Of a stretch of 25,773 bases of DNA, positions 1 through 7,891 are shown piece after piece. The notes under the pieces were generated by a model. The model made no database searches, was not told where the DNA came from, and saw only the letters and a list, made by a program, of their open reading frames with translations. This stretch comes from CAZYPH01 sp964649095 (GTDB lineage Bacteria > Bdellovibrionota > UBA1018 > UBA923), in NCBI GenBank assembly GCA_964649095.1, contig CAZYPH010000023.1, positions 1 through 25,773 of the forward strand. Direction: 5' to 3'. The position numbers and the translations under genes are program-made. Position 1 is the first letter of the stretch, and each line of letters opens with the position of its first letter.

Positions 1-1363
1 AGATCGCGTCGGTTTGTGCCAGTCCAGCAGTATTTACTGGGAGGGTTAGCAGCACGATAGTATGGGTGCTGGTCAGGTGCCCAATCTGCGCTCGTGGATG
101 CTTCCCCGAATCCATAAAACCGCGATCGATGAGCCACGCCGCAAAACTATGCGGCCCGGTGCCGTCGAGGCTTCTAAATAAAGCACTTAGTCCAAATATC
201 CGATCGGGGTCTTGAGTGGGCAAAACCCAGCTCAACTGCAACAGAGGGGTAGAGCCTGCAAGGAGTTCATCACGCGGGTGCACCACAGAATCGACTGGCC
301 CGCGTCGGGTTCGGTTTCGATTGGGATACACTGAGTACACCGTTACCTCATTGGGGGCCCTTGGCATGGATAGCCAAGCATCCGAAGAACGTGCCGGTAG
401 CGGATCACTAGTAGAGGCCGGGGCAAGATGCGACAAGGCCGCTTCTAACGACGCTCTCAGAGCACCAAAACCCCGATCGCCATCACCGGTATTACTTAAC
501 AACCCCTCTAAAATTAAAACGGTGTTTTGAGGCCGATAGTGGCCTCGCATAAAACTTTCGACGTCGGCTAAAGTCAGATTGGAAATAGCGGTTGGTAGAG
601 CAGCGCGCCCACCCTCAAAACGCGCATGCCCCGATTCGTGACTTAAAAGTCTTAAGAGTTGGTCGTAGGAAAGTTCAGCGGCACTCATACGTCGAGCAAA
701 CGCCTCAGCCCGCACAGCGCGTGACTCGCGCAAAAAGAGCTCTCGAGATGGTAGGTTATTTTCTGAAACGATATGCCCAGCCGCTAAAGTGAAGACCGGC
801 AACAGAGAGAGTGGCACGCCGCTGAATGTAAACTCCGTGCGATCAGCACTTGTTGTGGCATTTTTGCCATCTATCTGAAAGCGCTCAAGACCATTAAAAA
901 AAGAGGCTTGCGGCCGCCTTCGACGACGGCGCGGCTCCTCTTCGTCACTGGTGACGGCATCGGCCAACGCATGCCATGGCACACTTAATAAAGCGAGGTG
1001 TTCCGCTAAATGCGCGACCTCAGGGGCATTTGCGGGTTCGTCTTGCATGCCACTATTGATAACCAAATGTAGAGAAAATGTGTCGTCAGAACCGAGATCG
1101 CCGTCGTCGGATTCGGTGTTGGCGTCTTCGTCGTCATCGTCAAGTTGGTTTGGGCTTGATTGCTGCAGTGGCCGATTTAACACCACAATGGTCAAGCCCG
1201 AATCGTGTTGAGCGACATACGTTTGGGGCGCAAAAATACCGACCCTACGAAATACCGACAGGCGCTGGTTTGCAGTGGGTTGCGCATGCCCACGCGGCAT
1301 GACGAGCGTAAACACTATGAGGCCCAATAAAAAACCAAGGCGCTTTGGCGGATGAGCAAGCAC
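1..1363 (-). CDS. M16 (pitrilysin-type) zinc metallopeptidase, 3' part cut by window edge
   Basis: The frame is open on the minus strand from about 1440 to the left edge with no stop, so the C-terminal part is missing; about 454 residues are visible. A Sec signal peptide (KRLGFLLGLIVFTLVMPRGHA) precedes the mature part, so the enzyme is probably periplasmic. The inverted zinc motif of family M16, HLAEH (residues 118-122), is present, followed by the conserved GKNATTSADRTEF stretch (about 166-178) and an LRESRAVRAE segment (211-220) that carries the expected third zinc ligand (E213 or E220). HYRPQNTVLILEG matches the usual end of the first M16 domain, and LFRSLDGTGPHSFAAW the start of a later motif. 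The GTG start at 1363 is chosen for the signal peptide; TTG at 1372, 9 nt after AGGG, is an alternative. It lies 122 nt downstream of dapD on the same strand. Odd features: an Asp/Glu-rich insert (about 75-94) before the zinc motif and a run of six arginines (145-150) after it. The family call is secure; the substrate is unknown. Confidence 0.85.
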   Translation of the reverse strand, partial: MLAHPPKRLGFLLGLIVFTLVMPRGHAQPTANQRLSVFRRVGIFAPQTYVAQHDSGLTIVVLNRPLQQSSPNQLDDDDEDANTESDDGDLGSDDTFSLHLVINSGMQDEPANAPEVAHLAEHLALLSVPWHALADAVTSDEEEPRRRRRRPQASFFNGLERFQIDGKNATTSADRTEFTFSGVPLSLLPVFTLAAGHIVSENNLPSRELFLRESRAVRAEAFARRMSAAELSYDQLLRLLSHESGHARFEGGRAALPTAISNLTLADVESFMRGHYRPQNTVLILEGLLSNTGDGDRGFGALRASLEAALSHLAPASTSDPLPARSSDAWLSMPRAPNEVTVYSVYPNRNRTRRGPVDSVVHPRDELLAGSTPLLQLSWVLPTQDPDRIFGLSALFRSLDGTGPHSFAAWLIDRGFMDSGKHPRAQIGHLTSTHTIVLLTLPVNTAGLAQTDAI

Positions 1364-1484
1364 GGGAACCAAACAGCGTCGCCCTATAGTCGCAGCCAAC
1401 AATATATCTATAAATTTAAATATAACCACACGCCCCCCAGGTTGTTAATACTGCTACGACTACTGTTAATGCGCGAAACGGACC

Positions 1485-1490
1485 ATTATA
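1485..1490 (-). promoter_or_regulatory. possible -10 box for the M16 gene
   Basis: A perfect TATAAT on the minus strand overlaps the dapD stop codon, about 120 nt upstream of the M16 start. No convincing -35 box lies 16-18 nt further upstream, so this is only a candidate for independent transcription of the protease gene. Confidence 0.3.
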
Positions 1491-2355
1491 CGGACACTGA
1501 AAAATCTCTTAATGCCGCATTTAGTGATGTTTTTGTATCAGTCGACGGTTTTCGTTTTCCGATAATCAACGCACACGGTACTTGATAGGTGCCCGCAGCA
1601 AATTCTTTTGGCAAGGAGCCTGGAATAACAACAGACCGTTCTGGCACCTCACCCATCAACACGACTGGTTTACTACCGGTTACATCAATAATTTTTGTGG
1701 ATGCCGTCAGCACCACACCGGCGCCTAACACGGCCTCGCGACGCACACGTACGCCTTCTACAACAATACAACGCGAGCCTAAAAACGCGTGGTCTTCAAC
1801 AATGACAGGGGCCGCTTGTGCAGGCTCTAACACGCCGCCTATACCAACGCCGCCAGATAGATGCACGTTCTCGCCAATTTGAGCACACGAGCCCACCGTA
1901 GCCCACGTATCAACCATTGTACCCTTGGCGACATACGCGCCGACGTTTACAAAACCCGGCATGACAATAACACCAGGCTCTACAAAACTACCCATGCGCA
2001 CGATACCACCGGGCACTACCCGTACACCCTTCATCGCGGAGCGCTTTTTTACGGGCATTTTATCCAAATATTCAAATACCCCAGCACTCATGGCGGCGTT
2101 GTTGTGCGTCGGAAAATAACTTAATATGCCCTGTTTTACCCACGTGTTGGTCGTTTGCTGGGTTGGGTTCCAAACGCGAATTTTGCCCTGATCTAAATAC
2201 CACAGCACGGCAGCTGCATGTTTTTTTAGGCGCGCCCGAAAGTGGACTTCGGCTTTGGCAGAAGGTTTTTCGAGTAATTTAAAATTCGATTCGGTTGAAA
2301 AAAAATCTTCTAACTTTTCAATACCGATGGTCGGTTTTGTAATCTTTAAGCTCAT
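1486..2355 (-). CDS. dapD: 2,3,4,5-tetrahydropyridine-2,6-dicarboxylate N-succinyltransferase (DapD)
   Basis: This 289-residue protein transfers succinyl from succinyl-CoA to tetrahydrodipicolinate, a cytoplasmic step of the succinylase route to meso-diaminopimelate and lysine. The centre carries the highly conserved DapD left-handed beta-helix: VRVVPGGIVRMGSF (about 111-124), NVGAYVAKGTMVDTWATVGS, and GGVGIGGVLEPAQAAPVIVE, with hexapeptide repeats throughout. An N-terminal helical region of about 100 residues precedes it, as in the family. Length is slightly above the roughly 275 residues of the E. coli enzyme because of a polar C-terminal tail. AGGTG lies 9 nt before the ATG. The gene starts 26 nt after the stop of the VOC-M14 gene on the same strand, so the two are probably cotranscribed. 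An M14 domain of the murein-peptide amidase type beside a diaminopimelate biosynthesis gene suggests a shared cell-wall peptide context (inference). Confidence 0.96.
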   Translation of the reverse strand: MSLKITKPTIGIEKLEDFFSTESNFKLLEKPSAKAEVHFRARLKKHAAAVLWYLDQGKIRVWNPTQQTTNTWVKQGILSYFPTHNNAAMSAGVFEYLDKMPVKKRSAMKGVRVVPGGIVRMGSFVEPGVIVMPGFVNVGAYVAKGTMVDTWATVGSCAQIGENVHLSGGVGIGGVLEPAQAAPVIVEDHAFLGSRCIVVEGVRVRREAVLGAGVVLTASTKIIDVTGSKPVVLMGEVPERSVVIPGSLPKEFAAGTYQVPCALIIGKRKPSTDTKTSLNAALRDFSVSV

Positions 2356-2381
2356 GAATGAAACACCTCGTTTTTGGTAAT

Positions 2382-3599
2382 TTATTTATCGAAAAATTTA
2401 ATCGACTGGTCACAAACTGCGCCGAGGCCTTTCAATACTTCCTCTTTTGAAAGGCCACGCTTAATTTCAAGCGTGATGGTCGGAATATTGCGCTCTTTGC
2501 CTGCATAAGTGCCCAACGCGCCAGGTGTTGGATAGCCAATATCAGTTGTGACGGGGTATTGTGTAATCGCGGCTAATTCTTGCGCCCACGCTTCGGATGG
2601 TCCATTGCTATTGACCTGAACTTCGCTAAAAGAATGCGCCGATAGAATAGCCTTTGGTTTAAGCTGATCGATTAATCGTACTAATAATTGATTCTCAACC
2701 TCACTACAGGCACTTGGGCCGGGTGGGTATTTTGGATTTTTGATTGTAGTCGTAAAGTCTTGAGTAGGTAAATTGCGATTGAGATCAATACCTCGAGCAT
2801 TTAATCGAGAGCCAGCCAACCAACCATCGACGTTTAGAGCGGTCACGACCACCAAAGATATATTTTTACCTATATACTCGTTTTTATATTTTTCTATCGC
2901 ATCACTTAATAGCCACTCGCCTTCTACTTCATTGCCATGCACGGCACCGAGCATTAATAGCCACGGACCATGGTCATCAAACCATTTCTGTTGCAGCTCT
3001 ACGTTATTAAGCTCTGCAGTGACTGCTGGTTTGGGGCGGCTACTTTTTTTATTTAATGCCGCGGCACTCAAAAATACGTGAGCCTCAATTGGGCGACCTA
3101 AATAGGAAAAACCTAATATATATTTTTGATAACGATGCCATAGAACAGGAGCCGATTGATGTGTAGAAGGTGATTGCAACGTCGTATCGGCCTCAGGTTT
3201 CAGGTAAAGATATTCTAGTGTATGCCCGTCAGCGTCCAAGAAATAAACAGACGCCCCATCAGACCGCGCATAAGGACCTTTAATGATTTCGACATTTTTT
3301 TGCGCCAAATACTCGGCAAACTCAAACACATCGCGCTCGCTCTGGGCACGAAAACCAAAGTGAGTGTATTTATTCCCCACGCGCAGGCGTGGATTTTCCG
3401 GCGGAAGCATGCCCTCAGGTGGTGCCGCCAACAAAGCAAGAATCCCAAAATGCGCATCCTCACCGACTTTTAAAAATACGTGAGCGGCATCTTCATATAA
3501 AAGCGGCAACCCCAACACGTCTTGATAGAACGATTTTGCACGCGATAAGTCGGATACGTTGAGAGCCTGATGAGAAAGTCCGGTAATAAAATTTTTCAT
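2382..3599 (-). CDS. VOC (glyoxalase-fold) domain fused to M14 zinc carboxypeptidase, MpaA-like
   Basis: The 405-residue protein has two complete domains. Residues 5-133 form a vicinal-oxygen-chelate domain (SHQALNVSDLSRAKSFYQDV; FLDADGHTLEYLYL), with candidate metal ligands H10, H80 and E129. Residues about 205-400 form an M14 peptidase domain: zinc ligands H221/E224 in GAVHGNEVEGE and H322 in ILSAHSF, substrate-binding residues in NARGIDLNRN (267-276), and catalytic E378 in TITLEIKRG. The M14 part most resembles the short MpaA type, which cleaves gamma-D-Glu-diaminopimelate in murein peptides. No signal peptide is evident when translation starts at MKNF, so it is probably cytoplasmic. In-frame starts further upstream (up to 3659) exist, but this start begins directly with the VOC domain and leaves 115 nt for promoters towards the divergent gene at 3715. 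Domain identities are strong; the VOC substrate and the reason for the fusion are unknown. Confidence 0.87.
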   Translation of the reverse strand: MKNFITGLSHQALNVSDLSRAKSFYQDVLGLPLLYEDAAHVFLKVGEDAHFGILALLAAPPEGMLPPENPRLRVGNKYTHFGFRAQSERDVFEFAEYLAQKNVEIIKGPYARSDGASVYFLDADGHTLEYLYLKPEADTTLQSPSTHQSAPVLWHRYQKYILGFSYLGRPIEAHVFLSAAALNKKSSRPKPAVTAELNNVELQQKWFDDHGPWLLMLGAVHGNEVEGEWLLSDAIEKYKNEYIGKNISLVVVTALNVDGWLAGSRLNARGIDLNRNLPTQDFTTTIKNPKYPPGPSACSEVENQLLVRLIDQLKPKAILSAHSFSEVQVNSNGPSEAWAQELAAITQYPVTTDIGYPTPGALGTYAGKERNIPTITLEIKRGLSKEEVLKGLGAVCDQSIKFFDK

Positions 3600-3714
3600 A
3601 AATTTTTTAAAACATGTTGATGGCATGATCGAATAAACAATCGTGTAAATAACGCGCAAAAAAGAAAAACGAAACCTTTTAAGAACTGACGGCTTCAGAT
3701 AAATAAACTCTAAT

Positions 3715-5478
3715 ATGTCGACACAACCGCTTAAACGTTATGATTCTCCCGCTAGTGCACTACTGACGGCGTGTTTGAGTACTTATTTTTTTCTGGCTCC
3801 AATTGCAGGATGGGCCTACTCGGTCGTTTCTGGATCAAAAGCATCCACCGATGCCGCTGTTGCCGTATTAAAAAAAGGCGGATCAGCGGCCGACGCCATG
3901 GTAGCCGCCATTACTACCCAAAACGTGTGGCAGCCTTTTTTTATGGGCATTGGAGGCGGAGGGTTAGCCGTAGTCTCTCAAAATGGCCGAGTGCAGTTTT
4001 TTGATGGGCGCGAAGAAGCCCCGGCGTCCGCCACGCCGACGATGTTTTTGAGTGAGAAGTTTGAAGGGGGTAAGATACCCTATTACCCTGAGCGTGTTAC
4101 CGGAGCGAACCCCGTCGGTATACCCGGAACGGTCGCCCTACTAGGCACCTTACATAAGCGTTTTGGTAAGTTGCCATGGAAACAACTTACGGCACAGGCT
4201 GCATTAGAAGCAAAAAATGGCATTGTTGTAAGCAAACATTTTTCCAATATCTTAGTCGATGAATTTGAACGTTTGACGCAGTTTCCGTACTCAAAACTTT
4301 TATTCAGTGGCCCAGATGGTGGCCCTCAAGCGGTCGGCTTAAGTTTAAAAAATATTGATCTTAGCCGTACTTTTGAACAGTTGGGCGCCGAGGGGTGGCA
4401 AAGCTTTTACACCGGAAGTTTGGGTCGGTCTTGGTTAAGTGCCGCTCAACGATTAGGCGTAAAAATCAATCAAAACGACCTCGCTCGCTACGCAGTGCGA
4501 GAAGCAAAGCCGTTACAATTTAATTCATTTGGACTTAGTTATTACTCTGCCCAACTACCTAGCGCTGGATCGACAGTCCTAGCGGGTTATATGCGTTTTT
4601 TAGAATACTATTATAAATCGCACACCGTTCCAGCGGCCCTTTCGGTGGAACGTTTTATTATTACTTTAGAGACGCTTCGGTTTTATCAAAAGTTACGTGA
4701 CGAAAATTTAGCCGATGTTGGCTACGCTAAGTTCGATCCGCAGACGTGGATTGGTTCGGCTAAAGAGAAAGCCTTCTGGCTCGAGATCTCAAACGCTATT
4801 GATACAAAAACCAAACAACTCAAAGAACGTGTCCTAGAAGGGCGACGCACGCCGGATATTTTTGAAAGTGTATCGTCTTTGGTTTCAGGGCTGCGAAAAG
4901 AAACACCATCAGGAGAGTCGCCAAAAAACCATACGGCCCATTTAGCCATTATTGACGATCGCGGTTTGGCGATCTCACTTACAGATACCATCGAACAACA
5001 TTTTGGTTCGGCGCTCGCAGTGCCAGGGTTTGGATTTTTACTAAACAACGAGTTGTCGGATTTTACCGCGGACACCGATCACCCCAATAGCCCTAAGGCC
5101 GGAAAAAGACCCCGAAGCAACATGTCACCAACTCTGATTTTTGATTCGAAGAAGAAACTTCTTGGTGCTGTGGGCTGCGCCGGTGGAACACGTATTCCAG
5201 CGACCATTGCACAGTTTTTAGACACGTACTTTGTGCATAACTTATCGGCCCTTGAGGCCTCAGCCTTTCCACGGGCGTATTTTATTAATGCATCGGAAAC
5301 GATCGTAATTGAAAACTCCATGCCTAACTTTATTGAACTAGGCCTCAAACAGGTTGGATATAAAGTAGAACGAGGAGAGGCTGAGTCGGTTTTAATGACG
5401 GCGATACGCCGAAAAGCGGCTAATGACTTTACAGCGGTCAGCGAACCCCGTCATGATGGGTTAGGTCTCACACTGTAA
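3715..5478 (+). CDS. ggt: gamma-glutamyltransferase (gamma-glutamyltranspeptidase)
   Basis: The 587-residue precursor starts with a signal peptide (about 1-34, ending FLAPIAGWA), so it acts in the periplasm, where the family hydrolyses or transfers the gamma-glutamyl group of glutathione and similar compounds. The large-subunit start is typical (ASTDAAVAVLKKGGSAADA; MGIGGGGLAVV). The autoproteolytic nucleophile of the small subunit is Thr407 in the NHTAHLAIID context, aligning with Thr391 of the E. coli enzyme. It is followed by FGSALAVPGFGFLLNNELSDF, RPRSNMSPTLIF and GGTRIPATIAQFL, all family hallmarks, so the enzyme looks competent for maturation and catalysis. No clear Shine-Dalgarno sequence precedes the ATG; TAAACT at 3704-3709 could be a -10 box that would leave almost no leader. 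The gene diverges from the VOC-M14 gene and precedes the PBP-like gene by 19 nt. Confidence 0.95.
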   Translation: MSTQPLKRYDSPASALLTACLSTYFFLAPIAGWAYSVVSGSKASTDAAVAVLKKGGSAADAMVAAITTQNVWQPFFMGIGGGGLAVVSQNGRVQFFDGREEAPASATPTMFLSEKFEGGKIPYYPERVTGANPVGIPGTVALLGTLHKRFGKLPWKQLTAQAALEAKNGIVVSKHFSNILVDEFERLTQFPYSKLLFSGPDGGPQAVGLSLKNIDLSRTFEQLGAEGWQSFYTGSLGRSWLSAAQRLGVKINQNDLARYAVREAKPLQFNSFGLSYYSAQLPSAGSTVLAGYMRFLEYYYKSHTVPAALSVERFIITLETLRFYQKLRDENLADVGYAKFDPQTWIGSAKEKAFWLEISNAIDTKTKQLKERVLEGRRTPDIFESVSSLVSGLRKETPSGESPKNHTAHLAIIDDRGLAISLTDTIEQHFGSALAVPGFGFLLNNELSDFTADTDHPNSPKAGKRPRSNMSPTLIFDSKKKLLGAVGCAGGTRIPATIAQFLDTYFVHNLSALEASAFPRAYFINASETIVIENSMPNFIELGLKQVGYKVERGEAESVLMTAIRRKAANDFTAVSEPRHDGLGLTL

Positions 5479-5497
5479 TAGGGCACAGCACACTCTC

Positions 5498-6634
5498 ATG
5501 ACGCGGCGGCTAAAAAAACAATCACGATTAACAGTCATTATAGCCGTCAGCGTTCTGGTAATTATCGCAACATGTATAGGTATATACATATATATTGATA
5601 AACCAGGCGCCGTGCGCATGAACCGCTACCGTCCGAAAGAATGCCAACCTATTTTAGACCGCAACGGCAGTATATTAGATTACACGTGCAGTCCGGCCTT
5701 AAGAGGCATTCGCATTCGAACAGAGCTAGCGAGTATCGATCAAGGACTACGCGATCTCTTCCAGTCGATAACACCGTCGATAACACGCGATTTAAGTGCG
5801 CTCTTATACGAGCAAAAATATCTTGATACCGACAGCTCGCAAGAACTACTTCGAACGGAAACAAAAAATAGTTTAATTGAAAAAATAAACGTCGAACTGT
5901 CGGCTGACCAGCAATTGGAATTGTATCTTAACTTGGTTCCCTTAGCGCCGGGCATATTTGGAGTGGAATCAGCGGCGCGACTATTTTTCGACCACACAGC
6001 ACAAAAGCTATCGCCGCACGAATCATTGCTGCTGTTTTTACTGAGTCGTAATAATAATTCTAAAAACCACCCTTGGTTTGGTGGCACACCAAACGAGTGG
6101 CGCGTCATCGTATCTGCGACGCAACACCGCGATGTATTCGAGCGTGCCGACCAACGTTTTCACACCACTCAGGAATTGTTTCTACATTTTATTGAAAAAT
6201 GGGCGGCATCAGCGCCCAAACAACTATACGCGCACAACGATAAACAGGAACGCACGTACCCCGCAATCAGTACGCTGACACCTCAGTTTCGCATTGGACA
6301 ATTGAGTCTATTTCGATCGCTTGGGTATTTGAAATTCACCAAAAACCGATCGACCCCTATTCACACTACGTTAGACCGCTCACTTCAAAAAATTCTTATC
6401 GAGACCCCACCGTTTGAAGAGACACCGCAAATACAGCGTTGGAACTCCATCATCGAACCAAAGAGCACGGCCGTCGTACTTATCGAAGATGACCAGATTC
6501 GTGCCTTTGTGTGTACGGATTCTAAGAAGGCTCAACAGTTGGTGTTGAATCTTGCTGGCAAAATAACACGAAGCACCACGGTCGACGTGGTTCCGTGTAA
6601 CGATATTACACGCGCACAAATTGCTGTAAATTGA
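5498..6634 (+). CDS. degenerate class A penicillin-binding protein: remnant GT51 domain, no transpeptidase domain
   Basis: A single membrane anchor (about 11-33) is followed by ILDRNGSIL, as just after the anchor in PBP1-type proteins. The second half of a GT51 peptidoglycan glycosyltransferase is recognisable: LELYLNLVPLAPGIFGVESA (140-159), then ARLFF and LSPHESLLLFLLSR. The first catalytic segment (EDxxFxxHxG) is not visible, so glycosyltransferase activity is doubtful. At 290-297, TTLDRSLQ matches the linker to the transpeptidase domain in PBP1A/1C, but the protein stops about 80 residues later, without SxxK, SxN or KTG motifs. At 378 residues it is about half the usual length. The frame is clean, so it is either a shortened functional derivative or a decaying gene. 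It lies 19 nt after ggt and is probably cotranscribed with it. Family assignment is reasonably sure; function is not. Confidence 0.7.
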   Translation: MTRRLKKQSRLTVIIAVSVLVIIATCIGIYIYIDKPGAVRMNRYRPKECQPILDRNGSILDYTCSPALRGIRIRTELASIDQGLRDLFQSITPSITRDLSALLYEQKYLDTDSSQELLRTETKNSLIEKINVELSADQQLELYLNLVPLAPGIFGVESAARLFFDHTAQKLSPHESLLLFLLSRNNNSKNHPWFGGTPNEWRVIVSATQHRDVFERADQRFHTTQELFLHFIEKWAASAPKQLYAHNDKQERTYPAISTLTPQFRIGQLSLFRSLGYLKFTKNRSTPIHTTLDRSLQKILIETPPFEETPQIQRWNSIIEPKSTAVVLIEDDQIRAFVCTDSKKAQQLVLNLAGKITRSTTVDVVPCNDITRAQIAVN

Positions 6635-6641
6635 TGATCAC

Positions 6642-6670
6642 TTGACGGTATATTCATTTATTTCTATTTT
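6642..6670 (+). promoter_or_regulatory. candidate promoter of rdgB with almost no leader
   Basis: TTGACG (6642-6647) is separated by 17 nt from TATTTT (6665-6670). Transcription would start near 6677, which is the A of the rdgB ATG. No Shine-Dalgarno sequence is present before that ATG, consistent with a leaderless transcript. This is read from consensus matching only. Confidence 0.45.
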
Positions 6671-6676
6671 CAAAAT

Positions 6677-7318
6677 ATGCGCGCAACAAACATTATTCTT
6701 TTAGGCTCTCAGAGCTTGGCTAAATTTTCTGAATTCAAATCTATTTTAAAAGTACAGGCTCCACACTTAGAACTACGCCCGTTGTCATCATTGGTGTTTA
6801 ATGCAAAAGCACTGAGCGAAGCTGAAAACGGAACTACTTATTATGAAAATGCGTTTAATAAAGGCAAACTGGCGCATTTAGCAGGCAAATACCCTACCAT
6901 CTCAGATGACTCGGGTTTAGAAGTCGATGCTCTGGGTGGCGCACCGGGCATTAAGTCACATCGTTTTGCAGCACTAACAAGCGGTGTAACGCAAGATCAA
7001 GCCAACATTGAGCGTTTGTTAAAAGAACTTAAAGGCGTGCCCTTTGAAAAACGAACCGCACGTTTTGTGTGCACGCTTGTATTTTTTGTTGAAGGCGTCG
7101 TGCTATCGACTACAGGTACTTTAGAGGGACATATTTTAGAGTCCCCTCGCGGAAGCGCTGGGTTCGGCTACGACCCCATCTTTCAACCTGCCGGCACTAC
7201 TCTAACCCTGGCAGAGATGTCGCTTGAGGAAAAAAACGAACGCAGCCATCGTGGTCAGGCCGTAGCAGCCTTGTTAGAGCAGATTAAAACACGCGATATT
7301 AAACTAGTGCGTCCGTAA
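6677..7318 (+). CDS. rdgB: RdgB/HAM1-family XTP/dITP diphosphohydrolase
   Basis: The 213-residue cytoplasmic enzyme belongs to the house-cleaning pyrophosphatases that hydrolyse dITP, XTP and ITP to monophosphates, keeping deaminated purines out of DNA. The family motifs appear in order: an N-terminal LLGSQSLAKFSEF (normally T/S-x-N-x-x-K-x-x-E), YYENAFNKG, SDDSGLEVDALGGAPG, FGYDPIF and SHRGQAVAAL. Gln replaces the usual Asn in the first motif (GSQSLAK), which is a mild deviation. Length is close to the usual 195-205 residues with small insertions. It begins 42 nt after the PBP-like gene, with its own likely promoter, and is followed after 18 nt by a membrane-protein gene and then a 5'-nucleotidase fusion, giving a possible nucleotide-metabolism operon. 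Confidence 0.94.
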   Translation: MRATNIILLGSQSLAKFSEFKSILKVQAPHLELRPLSSLVFNAKALSEAENGTTYYENAFNKGKLAHLAGKYPTISDDSGLEVDALGGAPGIKSHRFAALTSGVTQDQANIERLLKELKGVPFEKRTARFVCTLVFFVEGVVLSTTGTLEGHILESPRGSAGFGYDPIFQPAGTTLTLAEMSLEEKNERSHRGQAVAALLEQIKTRDIKLVRP

Positions 7319-7336
7319 GTCGGTCGCAACTCAGTC

Positions 7337-7891
7337 ATGAATGACGCATCACATCGCACCGCTAGTCTTAGTAAGAACGCCGTTGAAAACTTTGATCGTG
7401 AAACGAAGGCGATTGAGGCGGTCGTCACCGTGTTCCATTTGAGTTTACTGCTACAAGTATTAGCGGGTTTTGTAGGCCTCGTGAGTGCGCAGTTTGGTTA
7501 CTTTACGACACGCAGTAATTTAGCGCCCAATTTTTTTATCGCGACGCTCTTTTTGCACGTATTATTAGGCCTCTCGGCCATTGTCATCACGATTGGAATT
7601 ACGCGACAGATTAAGAAACTATTTTTGAGCATCGCACGAATTAAACAAATTCCATTTACGATGCATCCATTTGAAACAATACTTTGGGCTCTGGCTGCTG
7701 CAGGTGGTTTGATTTTGATATTCAGTGTCTATTTTTTGGGAATCTTTTTGTTACACGGTATCCGCCTGCCACCATTTTACACGCCATTACTGTTTGGCCT
7801 TACGGCTTTAGGCATGTGTTACCCGCTGTTTCGCATGAAACAATACTGTCTAAACTATTTTGAGCTCACTATCGGAGGCCACCAACCATGA
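7337..7891 (+). CDS. four-helix integral membrane protein of unknown function
   Basis: I do not recognise a family. The 184-residue protein has a polar, charged N-terminus of about 27 residues and then four hydrophobic segments at roughly 30-52, 66-92, 113-140 and 145-165. Short charged loops (RQIKKLFLSIARIKQ between helices 2 and 3) suggest that loop is cytoplasmic. No enzymatic motif or conserved cysteine/histidine cluster is evident. Its stop overlaps the next start in an ATGA arrangement (7888-7891), so translation is probably coupled to the ferredoxin/5'-nucleotidase fusion, and the two products may act together at the membrane. It sits 18 nt after rdgB. Confidence 0.8.
   Translation: MNDASHRTASLSKNAVENFDRETKAIEAVVTVFHLSLLLQVLAGFVGLVSAQFGYFTTRSNLAPNFFIATLFLHVLLGLSAIVITIGITRQIKKLFLSIARIKQIPFTMHPFETILWALAAAGGLILIFSVYFLGIFLLHGIRLPPFYTPLLFGLTALGMCYPLFRMKQYCLNYFELTIGGHQP

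Noticed and set aside
216..1302. Several plus-strand frames of 60-104 codons
   Set aside because: They lie opposite a long continuous M16 coding frame with signal peptide, zinc motif and family blocks; their own products are compositionally unlike proteins.
3600..3659. Upstream extension of the VOC-M14 gene to 3659
   Set aside because: The extra residues are not domain-like, no ribosome-binding site is present, and the MKNF start begins directly at the VOC domain.
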